Program-made: the position numbers and the translations under genes | Part shown: one piece after another, positions 1-8,438 of the stretch | Layout of the letters: every line of letters begins with the position of its first letter | Numbering within the stretch: the stretch's first letter is position 1 | The notes under the pieces: generated by a model | Seen by the model: the letters and a program-made list of their open reading frames with translations, nothing else | Told to the model about the DNA's origin: nothing | The model's database searches: none | Source of the DNA: an uncultured Collinsella sp. | GTDB lineage: Bacteria > Actinomycetota > Coriobacteriia > Coriobacteriales > Coriobacteriaceae | DNA length: 39,620 nucleotides | Assembly (NCBI GenBank): GCA_934668695.1 | Contig: CAKUOD010000018.1 | Coordinates: forward strand, 1-39,620 | Reading direction: 5' to 3'

Positions 1-722
1 GGTCCGCATCTGATGGTGTCGACGCCAATGGTATACGGGTGCATCATCGACGTCTTCAATACAGAAAATATCAGTGCTGGAATGTAATCGATCCTTCTGC
101 ACCCGATGAGTCCCTTGTGCGCAGTGCTTTTGCCGGCACCTCCCTGTTCGTTCCGCTCATCGTTTGCCTGGCGATTTTACAGGAGCGCGGCTATGAAGAG
201 GGATGCCGAATTTCTTCAGCAAGAGGTCTTGCCCGCTTTAACGGGGCTCTGGCACATGTACTTTCGTCTTCTTTAATAATCGGCGCAGCATATAGTGCGC
301 TTTGCCTTCTTCTGTTTGCAATAGCGATAACACGTGGAGGGCAAAACTATGCGCATAGCATGCTGGCTACATTTTTGCCTGCGATGATAATCAACGCCGT
401 ATTGGTGATATCGGTTGCGTTGGAGACGGTGACCATCTATCGGATTACAAGCAGCGCCGTATTTAGCGGGGCTGTGGTAATAATCGGATTTGTCATGAGC
501 TTGACACTCTACGGAACTTACCTTCAGACGCCCATACCGTCCTTGCGATGGATCTTCTTTCTTCCGGGGCCGTACCTTGGAGTCGGATGTGTCCTTGGGT
601 ATAGCGATATGGGGCAGCTGACGCTTCTGGGATATGGCGCGGCAGCCAGCTGTCTATCGGTATTGATTTACGCTCTCGTGAGCTTTCGTGCTGGGGGTGT
701 GCTCAATGGCTCGTCAGACTAG
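1..722 (+). CDS. Membrane protein, ABC-2-type permease-like (5' end missing)
   Basis: The reading frame is open from base 3 to the stop at 720-722, so the gene begins upstream of the window. A GTG at 39 is possible but has no clear ribosome binding site. The protein has about six hydrophobic segments with short polar loops and no soluble domain. After the first visible segment comes a cytoplasmic-looking stretch (SSARGLARFNGALAHVL) that resembles the loop after the first helix of ABC-2-type permeases of antibiotic or peptide exporters. That assignment is inferred from topology, not from a diagnostic motif. The downstream gene starts 17 bases before this stop, so the two are probably translationally coupled subunits of one transporter whose ATPase would lie upstream. 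Base composition is clearly less GC-rich than the genes from 1.6 kb onward. Confidence 0.6.
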   Translation, partial: SASDGVDANGIRVHHRRLQYRKYQCWNVIDPSAPDESLVRSAFAGTSLFVPLIVCLAILQERGYEEGCRISSARGLARFNGALAHVLSSSLIIGAAYSALCLLLFAIAITRGGQNYAHSMLATFLPAMIINAVLVISVALETVTIYRITSSAVFSGAVVIIGFVMSLTLYGTYLQTPIPSLRWIFFLPGPYLGVGCVLGYSDMGQLTLLGYGAAASCLSVLIYALVSFRAGGVLNGSSD

Positions 723-1524
723 AAGATTCCTTCATTCAGAATTGAAGCATGTGAGCAAATGGACGTACGCCTTAATCCTGGTAATTTATGCGTGCATGGT
801 GGTATTGCAGCTTAATTCTTTCCCGATGTGGTTCTGTAGCCTCCGTGAGAACAGTTTCTTGGGCTTTTTCCCAGACCCGACGCTTCGGCTATCGGCAGAG
901 GATGTCCTTCTATTTGGTAATGCAGAGGTTTTTCGCGGTCTGCTGTTCAACGTAGCCCCGTTGGCTCATGCATTGTTCTTTCCGTTCATCGCGGCTTGCA
1001 TTGTGCCGCGCTTTGTCAGTTCGGGCTTTATTGAGGAACCGTGGGGCCTGTCGATGGCTCGGGGAGGGAAGCGAGCGTGCGTTACCGTTGCCCGAGTGAT
1101 GTTGTCTTCTTTCGCCCTTTTGGGCGCGTTTATCCTGTCGAGTGTCGTTTTGTACTGCCTTAACTGCGCGATCGTTTTAGATGCTCAACAGTATTTCAAC
1201 CTGAATAATTATTGCTATCGACTTCTTCTGGCGAGTGTCGTCTGCCTTGCATACGTGGTCTCTTGCGTGATCGTTGTTTCCTATTTTGGGTCCGGCTTCG
1301 GTCCGATTGGCATGCTGTTGCTTGTCAATGTTGTAGCGATCTACATACAGCTCGGGGCCAATTCCATGCTTCCGCTTTCAACCTCGATGCTCATGTGGAT
1401 TTGTGGCGTGACCCCGTTGGGGAATAGTCAATGCATTTCGATTCTAATTGACTGTCTGATAAACGTAGCAAGCGTTTTTACCATCTGCTTTACCGTCGAC
1501 CGATTGCGGTCGAAATTTCTTTGA
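706..1524 (+). CDS. Membrane protein, ABC-2-type permease-like
   Basis: This is a 272-residue protein with a short basic N-terminus and about six transmembrane segments. A large polar loop follows segment one (roughly residues 35-75), as in ABC-2 permeases whose first extracellular loop is extended. I chose the ATG at 706 because a G-rich Shine-Dalgarno stretch (GGGGGTG at 692-698) lies 7 bases upstream; in-frame GTGs at 688 and 697 are alternatives. It overlaps the preceding membrane gene by 17 bases, and the two likely form a heteromeric permease. No substrate can be read from the sequence. Low GC and rare-codon use match its upstream partner and differ from the rest of the window, suggesting later acquisition. 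It ends at the shared hairpin at 1567-1600, before the convergent hydrolase gene. Confidence 0.6.
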   Translation: MARQTRRFLHSELKHVSKWTYALILVIYACMVVLQLNSFPMWFCSLRENSFLGFFPDPTLRLSAEDVLLFGNAEVFRGLLFNVAPLAHALFFPFIAACIVPRFVSSGFIEEPWGLSMARGGKRACVTVARVMLSSFALLGAFILSSVVLYCLNCAIVLDAQQYFNLNNYCYRLLLASVVCLAYVVSCVIVVSYFGSGFGPIGMLLLVNVVAIYIQLGANSMLPLSTSMLMWICGVTPLGNSQCISILIDCLINVASVFTICFTVDRLRSKFL

Positions 1525-1566
1525 TTGTTTGTGAGGGATAATCATACCGAGCATACCAAATACAGG

Positions 1567-1600
1567 GGGGGGCGGGCACCGTGGCTGGTGTCCGCCCCCC
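1567..1600. terminator. Hairpin between convergent genes
   Basis: A 14-bp stem (GGGGGGCGGGCACC with GGTGTCCGCCCCCC, one G-T pair) encloses the 6-base loop GTGGCT. It sits between the stop codons of the permease (plus) and the hydrolase (minus), so it can serve both. No good T-tract follows on either strand. It is preceded by a run of eight Gs (1565-1572). Confidence 0.6.
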
Positions 1601-1637
1601 GCTGGCTTAGGAGGCTTTAACTTGTGTGGCTTGCGAG

Positions 1638-2447
1638 CTAACGGGCCTGCTTAACCTTTGCCGCTGCCTCGACAAACGACTTCCACAGGTTAAAGTCGGT
1701 CTCGAGCGTCTGCCAGGTGTACTCGGGATGCCATTGCACGCCCAGGCAGAAAGGCTGGCCTTCGACCTCGATGCACTCGGGAACGCCGTCGGTTGCCTTG
1801 GCGACCAAGCGCGTGCTCTTACCCAGACGGTCGACGCAGCAGTGGTGTGCGGAGTTGGTCTGGATTAGCCTGTGCCCGCCAACCGCGCGTTCCAGCAGCG
1901 AGCCCGGCACGACCTCGACGGGGTGCACGGGATCGTTGAGCACGTGGGTGTGACGCCACTGCGTGCGACCCTCGCGCGCACCCAGGCTCGGCACGTCCAT
2001 GCACAGGGTGCCGCCGGTGGCGACGTTGAGCAGCTGCGTGCCGCGGCAGGTGGTAAAGAGTGGCTTTTTGGCGCGGAGCACCTCGTTAACCAGCTTAAAC
2101 TCAAAACGGTCGCGAATCTCGCAGCACAGTGTGGGGTCGTAGGGGCGCTCGTCGCCCCAGCGCTTGGGGTTAACATCGGGGCCGCCGGGAATGGCGATGC
2201 CGTCGGCGATATCGACGTAATGACGAATGACCTCAATGTCCTCGGTGATGGACATCTGCAGCGGCAGGCCGCCGGCGGCAAGGATGGCATCGACAAAGAC
2301 GCTTGCGATTTCCTCGTTGGGGGAGAGCGTCTCGCTTAAAAACGGCTTTGCCTCTTCCCAACGCGGCGCCACCAGGATGAGCGGACGGTCGGCGGGGGCG
2401 ACGTCGACATGCGGGGTATAGGACGATGAAGTGCGAGTTCCGATCAT
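1638..2447 (-). CDS. Gamma-glutamyl-gamma-aminobutyrate hydrolase-like (peptidase C26)
   Basis: This is a 269-residue class I glutamine-amidotransferase-like hydrolase. The nucleophile elbow reads TTCRGTQLLNVATGGTL, with the catalytic Cys in the CRG motif typical of PuuD-type enzymes. The His-Glu pair is in GVQWHPEY near the C-terminus. Family members hydrolyse gamma-glutamyl amide bonds (gamma-Glu-GABA, folate polyglutamate or related compounds); the exact substrate cannot be read here. An early GGPDVNP motif also fits the family. The gene lies 87 bases downstream of the amino acid importer ATPase on the same strand and may be its last cistron, which would link uptake with release of glutamate. 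The start is the ATG at 2447; its ribosome binding site is weak. Confidence 0.85.
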   Translation of the reverse strand: MIGTRTSSSYTPHVDVAPADRPLILVAPRWEEAKPFLSETLSPNEEIASVFVDAILAAGGLPLQMSITEDIEVIRHYVDIADGIAIPGGPDVNPKRWGDERPYDPTLCCEIRDRFEFKLVNEVLRAKKPLFTTCRGTQLLNVATGGTLCMDVPSLGAREGRTQWRHTHVLNDPVHPVEVVPGSLLERAVGGHRLIQTNSAHHCCVDRLGKSTRLVAKATDGVPECIEVEGQPFCLGVQWHPEYTWQTLETDFNLWKSFVEAAAKVKQAR

Positions 2448-2534
2448 AGGTGCTGCTTTCGAATCTGAAGGTGACAGGGCGCATGAGAGACGTGGGACAA
2501 CACTTTCAATGGATTTGTCCCACGGGGTGGCTGG

Positions 2535-3299
<765 letters not shown>

Positions 3300-3335
3300 G
3301 GTGCTCGGCTCCTTATGACTCGAAATGGTAAAGCG

Positions 3336-4169
3336 TTAGCGGATGATGGTCGCGCCGGTCTTGTGCGAAACGTAGACAGCGGCCTTGTTAATCGCGACGT
3401 TGATGAGGATGTAGATGACTGCGATTACCAGGTAGACCGATACGAGGGCGTCGTAGTTGGTAATGAGCACGCGGGCATTTTGCATGAGGTCGGGGTAGCT
3501 CACCACATAGGCGACGGTGGTGTCTTTGACTACGACCACGAGCTGCGAAATCAACGACGGGATAATAAACCGAATCGCCTGCGGCAACACGATTTTAAAG
3601 GTGATTTTAGCCTTGGAGAGACCGAGTGCCTGGGCGGCTTCGACCTGGCCGCGCGGCACGGCGTTGACGCCGGCGCGAAAGATCTCGGCGAGTACGCCAG
3701 CTGCAGCGAGCGCGACGGGAAGCGTGAGCATCCAAAACGACGGCAGCGCAATTTTGTACTGGGGCAGCACCAAAAAGAAGAAGTAGATGAACAGCAGGCT
3801 CGGCACGCCGCGGAAGAAATCCGTGAGCACGCGGCAGACCAGCTGCAGCGGCTTAATGTCGCTGGTGCGGCCGAGCATAAGGGCTAAGCCCAGCACCAGC
3901 GCGATGGCGCCTGCGGTGAGCGCGACCTTTACCGTGCCCTCAAAGCCGGCAAGCAGGAACTTCCAGGTGGTGAGGTGCGTAAAGAAATACCAATAGTGGA
4001 CTGAAAGCTGGCCGGTCACATAAAAGCGCTGCAGCACGAGGACGGCGAGCGCGGCGACGGCAACAAGTGAGATGGCGGTGCCGATGCGAATCTTGGCGCG
4101 CATCTTGGGGCCGGGAGCCTCGTAGAGCGCATCGCGCATGGTGAGCGCGGAGGTGGAGTGCTTGCTCAT
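3336..4169 (-). CDS. Polar amino acid ABC transporter permease (second)
   Basis: This 277-residue inner-membrane permease has about five transmembrane segments. It carries the EAA loop that docks on the ATPase (GQVEAAQALGLSKAKI). A hydrophilic N-terminal extension of about 30 residues precedes the first helix, as in the longer member of GluC/GluD-type permease pairs. Its start overlaps the stop of the upstream permease by 4 bases (ATGA), the classic sign of translational coupling. The pair would form a heterodimeric channel for the substrate delivered by the Tat lipoprotein. Confidence 0.9.
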   Translation of the reverse strand: MSKHSTSALTMRDALYEAPGPKMRAKIRIGTAISLVAVAALAVLVLQRFYVTGQLSVHYWYFFTHLTTWKFLLAGFEGTVKVALTAGAIALVLGLALMLGRTSDIKPLQLVCRVLTDFFRGVPSLLFIYFFFLVLPQYKIALPSFWMLTLPVALAAAGVLAEIFRAGVNAVPRGQVEAAQALGLSKAKITFKIVLPQAIRFIIPSLISQLVVVVKDTTVAYVVSYPDLMQNARVLITNYDALVSVYLVIAVIYILINVAINKAAVYVSHKTGATIIR

Positions 4170-4825
4170 CGGAGGATCCTCACCTTCTTATCGATGTAGT
4201 TGCCAATGTGGCTCACCACAAAGGCCGTGCCCAGGTAGCCGAGCGCCGAGATAAAGAACGCGGCGACGCCGCCGAGCGAGCGCGTGTTGATGTAGCTCAC
4301 CACGCCGGTGAGCTCCTGCGGTTTAAGCGGCACCTGACTGCCGAGCGCGGTGGTGAGCATGACGGCGATAAAGAGGTTGGTCATGGGCAGCACGCTCGAG
4401 CGCAGCGCCTGCGGAATCACGATCTTGGCGAGGATACGGCTGAAGCTCATGCCCAGTGAGCGGGCGGCTTCCACCTGGCCGACACCGACGGTGTTGATGC
4501 CGCTCATAAAGTTCTCGGAGCCAAAGGCGGAACCCAAGAGCACTGTGGCGACGATGACGCAGGTGCGGTAGGGCAGGACGACCTTGAGCGGCGGCAGCGC
4601 GTAGACGACGATAATGAGCAGCGCGATGCCGGGGATGTTACGGAAGACCTGGACATACAGGTCGCCAAAGACGCGCAGCGGCTTGAGCGGTGACACGCGC
4701 ATCACGGTGACGGCGACGGCCAACACCATGGCGATGGCAAACGACTCAAGCGTCATGCCCCAGGTTGCTAGCAGCGCGTCGATATAGTTCTGGCCATAGA
4801 GCGACCAGAGCTCGGAGAGACTCAT
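4166..4825 (-). CDS. Polar amino acid ABC transporter permease (first)
   Basis: This 219-residue PAAT-type permease has about five membrane segments and the EAA loop GQVEAARSLGMSFSRI. The family's characteristic PQALR element follows the loop. It begins at the ATG at 4825, preceded by GGAGGTCC on the minus strand. It follows the binding protein gene after a 139-base gap that contains a hairpin (4850-4875), and overlaps the next permease by 4 bases. It works with that permease as the membrane part of the importer. Confidence 0.9.
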   Translation of the reverse strand: MSLSELWSLYGQNYIDALLATWGMTLESFAIAMVLAVAVTVMRVSPLKPLRVFGDLYVQVFRNIPGIALLIIVVYALPPLKVVLPYRTCVIVATVLLGSAFGSENFMSGINTVGVGQVEAARSLGMSFSRILAKIVIPQALRSSVLPMTNLFIAVMLTTALGSQVPLKPQELTGVVSYINTRSLGGVAAFFISALGYLGTAFVVSHIGNYIDKKVRILR

Positions 4826-4849
4826 GCGGACCTCCTGCCGGTAAGGAAA

Positions 4850-4875
4850 GGGGCTCCCGTGTGTACGGAAGCCCC
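4850..4875 (-). terminator. Internal attenuator between binding protein and permease
   Basis: On the minus strand GGGGCTTCCGT pairs with ACGGGAGCCCC across a 4-base loop (11 bp, one mismatch), followed by TTTCCTTAC. A leaky terminator here would keep binding-protein mRNA in excess over the membrane genes, a common arrangement in ABC import operons. That role is inferred from position and structure. Confidence 0.6.
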
Positions 4876-4964
4876 GACAACTCAGTGAGGAAACAGTTTA
4901 GCGCAATAAAGCGCATCGTGCGTTTCCGTATGGTTTCGTAGCGGCTGTTGCCCAGCTTGCAAGC

Positions 4965-5960
4965 TTAGGCGCCGACCTCGGGCAGCTCGGGAACGTTGGT
5001 GTCGCCCGTGCGGTCGCCGATGCAGATCTGCCACAGCTCGGTCCAGGTGCCGTCGTCCTCGATCTTCTTAAGGAAGTCGTTGACAAAGGCGACGCCGTCG
5101 GAATCGAACGGCAGGCCGATGCCGTAGGGCTCCTTGCTGCCGAAGGGCTTGCCGGCAATCTTATACTTGCCGGGCTCGCGGACCAGGGCGCTCTGCTGCA
5201 TGTTGTTGTCGATGACGTAGGCGTCAACACGACCCTGCTGGAGTGCCTGGCGGGCCTCCTCGTCGGTCTTGAACTCCTGCTGGCTGGCCTTGGGAGCGAA
5301 CTCCTCCAGGATGGCGGGGCCGTTGGAGCCGGACTGGACGGCGACGTTCTTGTCGGCCAGGTCGTCGACGCTCTTGATGTCGTCGTTGTCGGCGAGCACC
5401 AGGATGGCCTGCTGCGTGTAGTAGTAGGGGCCGGCGAAGGAGACGAGCTTCTTGCGCTCATCGGTGATGGTGTAGGTGGCGAACACAGCGTCGACCTGGC
5501 CGTTCTGCAGCACGGACTCACGCGTGTCGGAGGTCACCTGGGTGATCTCGACCTTGTTCTCGCCCAGGATGTAGTTGGACAGGAGCTGTGCGATGCCGGC
5601 GTCGAAGCCGCGGGTCTTGCCATCCTTCTCGTTGAGGAGGGAGAAGAGCGTGGAGGTCTGAACGCCACCGATCTTAAAGACGCCGGCGTTCTTGACGGCA
5701 GTTGCCCAAGTGCTAGCGGCGATGGCATCGTCGTCGGCCTTGGGGCCGTTGTCGACGAGCTTGTCGAATGCCTTGGCGTCGAGGGTGGTGGAAGCCTCGG
5801 TGTCGTCGGAGCTCTTGGAAGAGCCGGCGGCGGAACCCTTGTCGGCCTCGGCGCTGGTGTCGGAGCAGCCGGCAAGACCAAGGCCGGCGACGGTTGCGAA
5901 GGTGGCGGCGACAAAGCCGCGGCGGTCGAGAACGACCTGCTGGGAGAGGTTCTTGCTCAT
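4965..5960 (-). CDS. Amino acid ABC transporter substrate-binding lipoprotein (Tat-type)
   Basis: This 331-residue extracytoplasmic binding protein begins with a twin-arginine signal (DRRGFVAAT, Arg13-Arg14) and a lipobox LAGC (Cys32). It is predicted to be exported folded through Tat and lipid-anchored. A Ser/Asp-rich linker follows, then the type II periplasmic binding fold: RGFDAGIAQLL, the family segment TITDERKKLVSFAGPYYY with its substrate-binding Arg, and a C-terminal lobe ending in ELPEVGA. The pattern resembles glutamate/glutamine binders such as GluB, but the ligand is not certain. The start ATG at 5960 has AAAGGTG upstream. A -10/-35 promoter lies at 6004-6033. It is the first gene of the importer operon. 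Confidence 0.92.
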   Translation of the reverse strand: MSKNLSQQVVLDRRGFVAATFATVAGLGLAGCSDTSAEADKGSAAGSSKSSDDTEASTTLDAKAFDKLVDNGPKADDDAIAASTWATAVKNAGVFKIGGVQTSTLFSLLNEKDGKTRGFDAGIAQLLSNYILGENKVEITQVTSDTRESVLQNGQVDAVFATYTITDERKKLVSFAGPYYYTQQAILVLADNDDIKSVDDLADKNVAVQSGSNGPAILEEFAPKASQQEFKTDEEARQALQQGRVDAYVIDNNMQQSALVREPGKYKIAGKPFGSKEPYGIGLPFDSDGVAFVNDFLKKIEDDGTWTELWQICIGDRTGDTNVPELPEVGA

Positions 5961-6003
5961 GGTAGAACACCTTTCTCAATAAAATCCCTAGCGGTTGAGT
6001 AGA

Positions 6004-6033
6004 GTTATACCCTATCTCGCTCAAAAGGGTCAA
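6004..6033 (-). promoter_or_regulatory. Promoter of the amino acid importer operon
   Basis: Read on the minus strand, TTGACC (6033-6028) and TATAAC (6009-6004) are separated by 18 bases. The -10 box lies 43 bases before the binding-protein start codon. This is the best sigma-70-type match noticed in the window. Confidence 0.7.
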
Positions 6034-6075
6034 TACGAAATAACTCAGAAACATACTTACCTTATGGGTTATTCC

Positions 6076-6126
6076 ACCTACCAAAAAGGGGCAGGTTTAT
6101 TTTGGTAGGTTTTATCTGGGCAAACG
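6076..6126 (+). repeat. Hairpin repeat family 1, copy 1
   Basis: An 11-bp perfect stem (ACCTACCAAAA at 6076-6086 with TTTTGGTAGGT at 6100-6110) has a 13-base loop containing GGGGCAGG. A conserved tail, TTTTATCTGGG, follows. Near-identical 50-base units occur at 27975-28024 (minus) and 32851-32900 (plus). The stem position that reads A-T here reads G-C in copy 2. Confidence 0.85.
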
Positions 6127-6164
6127 TCGATTATTGCTGCTGAGATGACGTTTTGCGTGACCTA

Positions 6165-6203
6165 AAACCACCGCAAAGGGGACAGGCACCTTTGTGGTGG
6201 TTT
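6165..6203 (+). repeat. Hairpin repeat family 2, copy 1
   Basis: AAACCACCGCAAAGG pairs with CCTTTGTGGTGGTTT (15 bp, one G-T pair) around the loop GGACAGGCA. A second copy with a perfect stem is at 27912-27946. Both copies sit next to a copy of hairpin repeat family 1. Confidence 0.85.
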
Positions 6204-6235
6204 GGGCTGGTACGGCGCCCGGTCTCGTTGTTTTG

Positions 6236-6290
6236 TCTCAATCTGTAACATCTGCAGCCATTTTTGCCGAGTAACTGTTACAGATTGAGA
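6236..6290. repeat. 55-bp palindromic element, first copy
   Basis: TCTCAATCTGTAACA (6236-6250) and TGTTACAGATTGAGA (6276-6290) form a perfect 15-bp inverted repeat with a 25-base spacer. It shares its arm sequence with the next element. Confidence 0.85.
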
Positions 6291-6315
6291 TTTTCTCTTC
6301 AGCGGAATTCGAATG

Positions 6316-6370
6316 TCTCGATCTGTAACAGTTAGACGGGAATTCGGGCCCTAGATGTTACAGATCAAGA
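6316..6370. repeat. 55-bp palindromic element, second copy
   Basis: TCTCGATCTGTAACA (6316-6330) and TGTTACAGATCAAGA (6356-6370) form a 15-bp inverted repeat with one mismatch. It again has a 25-base spacer, of unrelated sequence. It starts exactly 80 bases after the first copy. With the first copy it gives four ATCTGTAACA half-sites. Confidence 0.85.
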
Positions 6371-6390
6371 TAATTGCGTCGTGAAAACAA

Positions 6391-6426
6391 AAACCTCCGC
6401 AAGGGCGCTTGCCGTTGCGGAGGTTT
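6391..6426 (-). terminator. Terminator of the DXS-like gene
   Basis: A perfect 12-bp stem (AAACCTCCGCAA with TTGCGGAGGTTT) has a 12-base loop and starts 3 bases after the stop codon of the minus-strand gene. It is followed on that strand by TTTTTGTTTT-type sequence. Confidence 0.85.
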
Positions 6427-6428
6427 CT

Positions 6429-8210
6429 CTACTCGTTTAACAGTCTTACGGCCTCTGCGGCCATGTTTTCGACCGTCATGCCGTTCTGCGCGAGCAGTTC
6501 GTTGGGGTCGTAGCGGTCGGGGAAGCCCTTGGCGATGCCAAAGGTGCGGGTGCGCAGCGGCGTGCAAGCCAGATAACATGCCACGCGCTCGCCCCAGCCG
6601 CCGTCCAAGATGCCGTCCTCGATGGTCGCGACAACACGGTGCTCGTCTGCAAGGCTGTCGAGGAATTCGCGGTCGAGCTCGGTCGCGAAGCGCGGGTTGA
6701 CGAGCGTGGCCTCGATACCGTACTCGGCGGCCAAGCGGTTTGCCACGCGCTCGCCCAGCTCATAGAAATCGCCGAGCGCGAGCACGGCCACATCGCGGCC
6801 CTCACGCGCCACGTTGTAACGGGCGACGCTGTAGTCGGCGTCCTTGGCAGGCGCCAAGTCGGGGCGGCTTACCAGGCCAATGCCCGGCACGCGAATTGCC
6901 ACGGGATGCTCGCGGTGACCGAGCGACCAGCTCAGCATGGACAGATATTCCTCCATGCAGGCCGGCGCCAGGTAACGCATGTTGGGAAGAGCGCCCAGCA
7001 TGGAAATATCAAAGAACGAAAGATGCGTCTCGGACGTGGTGCCAAAGATCGACGCGCCAAATACCAGGATGGTCGCCGGGGCGTCGTTGAGGCACAGGTC
7101 GTGCCACAGCTCGTCATAGGCGCGCTGCAAAAACGTGCCGTACACGCCAAAGACCGGCTTGGCGCCCGAGCGGGCGAGCGCGGTGGCGAAGGTGACGGCG
7201 TGCTCCTCGGCAATGCCAACATCGACAAACTGCTTGCCGGCGGCAGCGCGGAGCTCGGGCGTAAAGCCCATGATGTAGGGCGTGGCGGCCGTGATGCCCA
7301 CAACCTGCGGATCGCGCTCGATGGCAGCGCTCAGGGCCTCGCCCGTAATATCGGCATAGGTGCGCGGCGCAGGCTCGCTCGGATGACCCGGGCAGAGCTT
7401 GCGGCCGGTCGCCATGTCGAACGGGCCGACGTGATGCCAATGCTCGGGGTCGCTTTGGGCCGGCTTAAAGCCCATGCCCTTGGCGGTCGAGACGTGCAGT
7501 ACGATGGGATGGTCGATATCACGCAGTTTCTGCAGCGTGTCGACCAGGGCCAACACGTCGTTGCCGGCATCCAGATAGCGGTAGTCGAGCCCCATCGCGC
7601 GGAAAACGTTGCGCTCGGCCGTGCCATTTGTGGCGCGCAGCTCGGCCAGATTGCGATACAGGCCACCGTGGTTTTCGGCGATGGACTGGTCGTTGTCATT
7701 GACGACGATGATCAAGTTGCTGTCGAGCTCGGCGGCATTGTTAAAGCCCTCAAACGCCAGACCGCCCGAAAGCGAACCGTCGCCAATGATGGTAATGACG
7801 TTGTAACTGTCGCCCGCCAGATCGCGGGCGTGTGCCAAGCCGCAGCCCAGGCTCACCGATGTGGAGGTGTGGCCCATGGCGAACAGGTCGTGCTCGGACT
7901 CGTCGGGATTGGCAAAGCCAGAAGCCTCGCCATAACGCTCCGGATCGATATAAGTGTACGCACGCCCAGTCAGCGCCTTGTGGGCGTAGGTCTGGTGCGA
8001 AACGTCAAAGACAATCTTGTCGATGGGGGAGTTAAACACGCGATGAAGCGCAACCGTAAGCTCAACGACGCCCAGGTTGGGGGCAACGTGCCCGCCGACG
8101 GCGGCGGAGCTTTCGAGGATTGCCTGACGGATCTCGCCGCAGAGCAGCGGAAGCTCGGCGCGGTCGAGAGCCTTGACGTCCTCGGGCGTTGTCGTTTGCG
8201 TAAGCAGCAT
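6429..8210 (-). CDS. 1-deoxy-D-xylulose-5-phosphate synthase-like ThDP enzyme, divergent
   Basis: This 593-residue transketolase-superfamily protein has DXS domain order. Thiamine diphosphate motifs are intact: His41 in VGGHVAPNLG, DVSHQTYAHK around residues 69-78, GDGSLSGG (143-150) to NDND (171-174), and catalytic Glu335 in GIAEEHAVTF. It also keeps FLQRAYD. Against my memory of E. coli DXS, several acceptor-site residues are changed. The DRAG motif (Arg420) reads FGAS. GADG (Asp427) reads GTTS, although the following THis is kept (His396). The YPRG motif (Arg478) reads VPGI. Those arginines hold the phosphate of glyceraldehyde 3-phosphate, so true DXS activity is doubtful. It is shorter than typical DXS (about 620). 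It stands alone with its own terminator. Most databases would probably label it dxs. Confidence 0.85.
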   Translation of the reverse strand: MLLTQTTTPEDVKALDRAELPLLCGEIRQAILESSAAVGGHVAPNLGVVELTVALHRVFNSPIDKIVFDVSHQTYAHKALTGRAYTYIDPERYGEASGFANPDESEHDLFAMGHTSTSVSLGCGLAHARDLAGDSYNVITIIGDGSLSGGLAFEGFNNAAELDSNLIIVVNDNDQSIAENHGGLYRNLAELRATNGTAERNVFRAMGLDYRYLDAGNDVLALVDTLQKLRDIDHPIVLHVSTAKGMGFKPAQSDPEHWHHVGPFDMATGRKLCPGHPSEPAPRTYADITGEALSAAIERDPQVVGITAATPYIMGFTPELRAAAGKQFVDVGIAEEHAVTFATALARSGAKPVFGVYGTFLQRAYDELWHDLCLNDAPATILVFGASIFGTTSETHLSFFDISMLGALPNMRYLAPACMEEYLSMLSWSLGHREHPVAIRVPGIGLVSRPDLAPAKDADYSVARYNVAREGRDVAVLALGDFYELGERVANRLAAEYGIEATLVNPRFATELDREFLDSLADEHRVVATIEDGILDGGWGERVACYLACTPLRTRTFGIAKGFPDRYDPNELLAQNGMTVENMAAEAVRLLNE

Positions 8211-8337
8211 CGTTGTGGGTTACTCCATGCGAATCGAGCGCCGGCGCTCCCTCGGCCGGCACAATTGCACAAAACAGTCTCGCACATTTTGGCGTTTGAT
8301 ATGTGACGGCGGCGCGGTAATTCGCCAACTGGTGGGG

Positions 8338-8349
8338 CAAAACGTTTTG
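8338..8349. promoter_or_regulatory. 12-bp perfect palindrome between divergent genes
   Basis: CAAAACGTTTTG lies in the 228-base gap between the divergent DXS-like and HD-domain genes, about 90 bases before the latter. It could be an operator; nothing else supports this. Confidence 0.3.
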
Positions 8350-8438
8350 TCCGATGCCATACTGATAAGTTCCATGATGATTTTATTCATTGCGTGCAGG
8401 CTGTGGCTTGCCGCCGAGCGCCGCCGGAAGGAGGCCGC

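Noticed and set aside
6236..6370. CRISPR-like array
   Set aside because: Only two units, palindromic arms rather than direct repeats with short spacers, and no cas genes.
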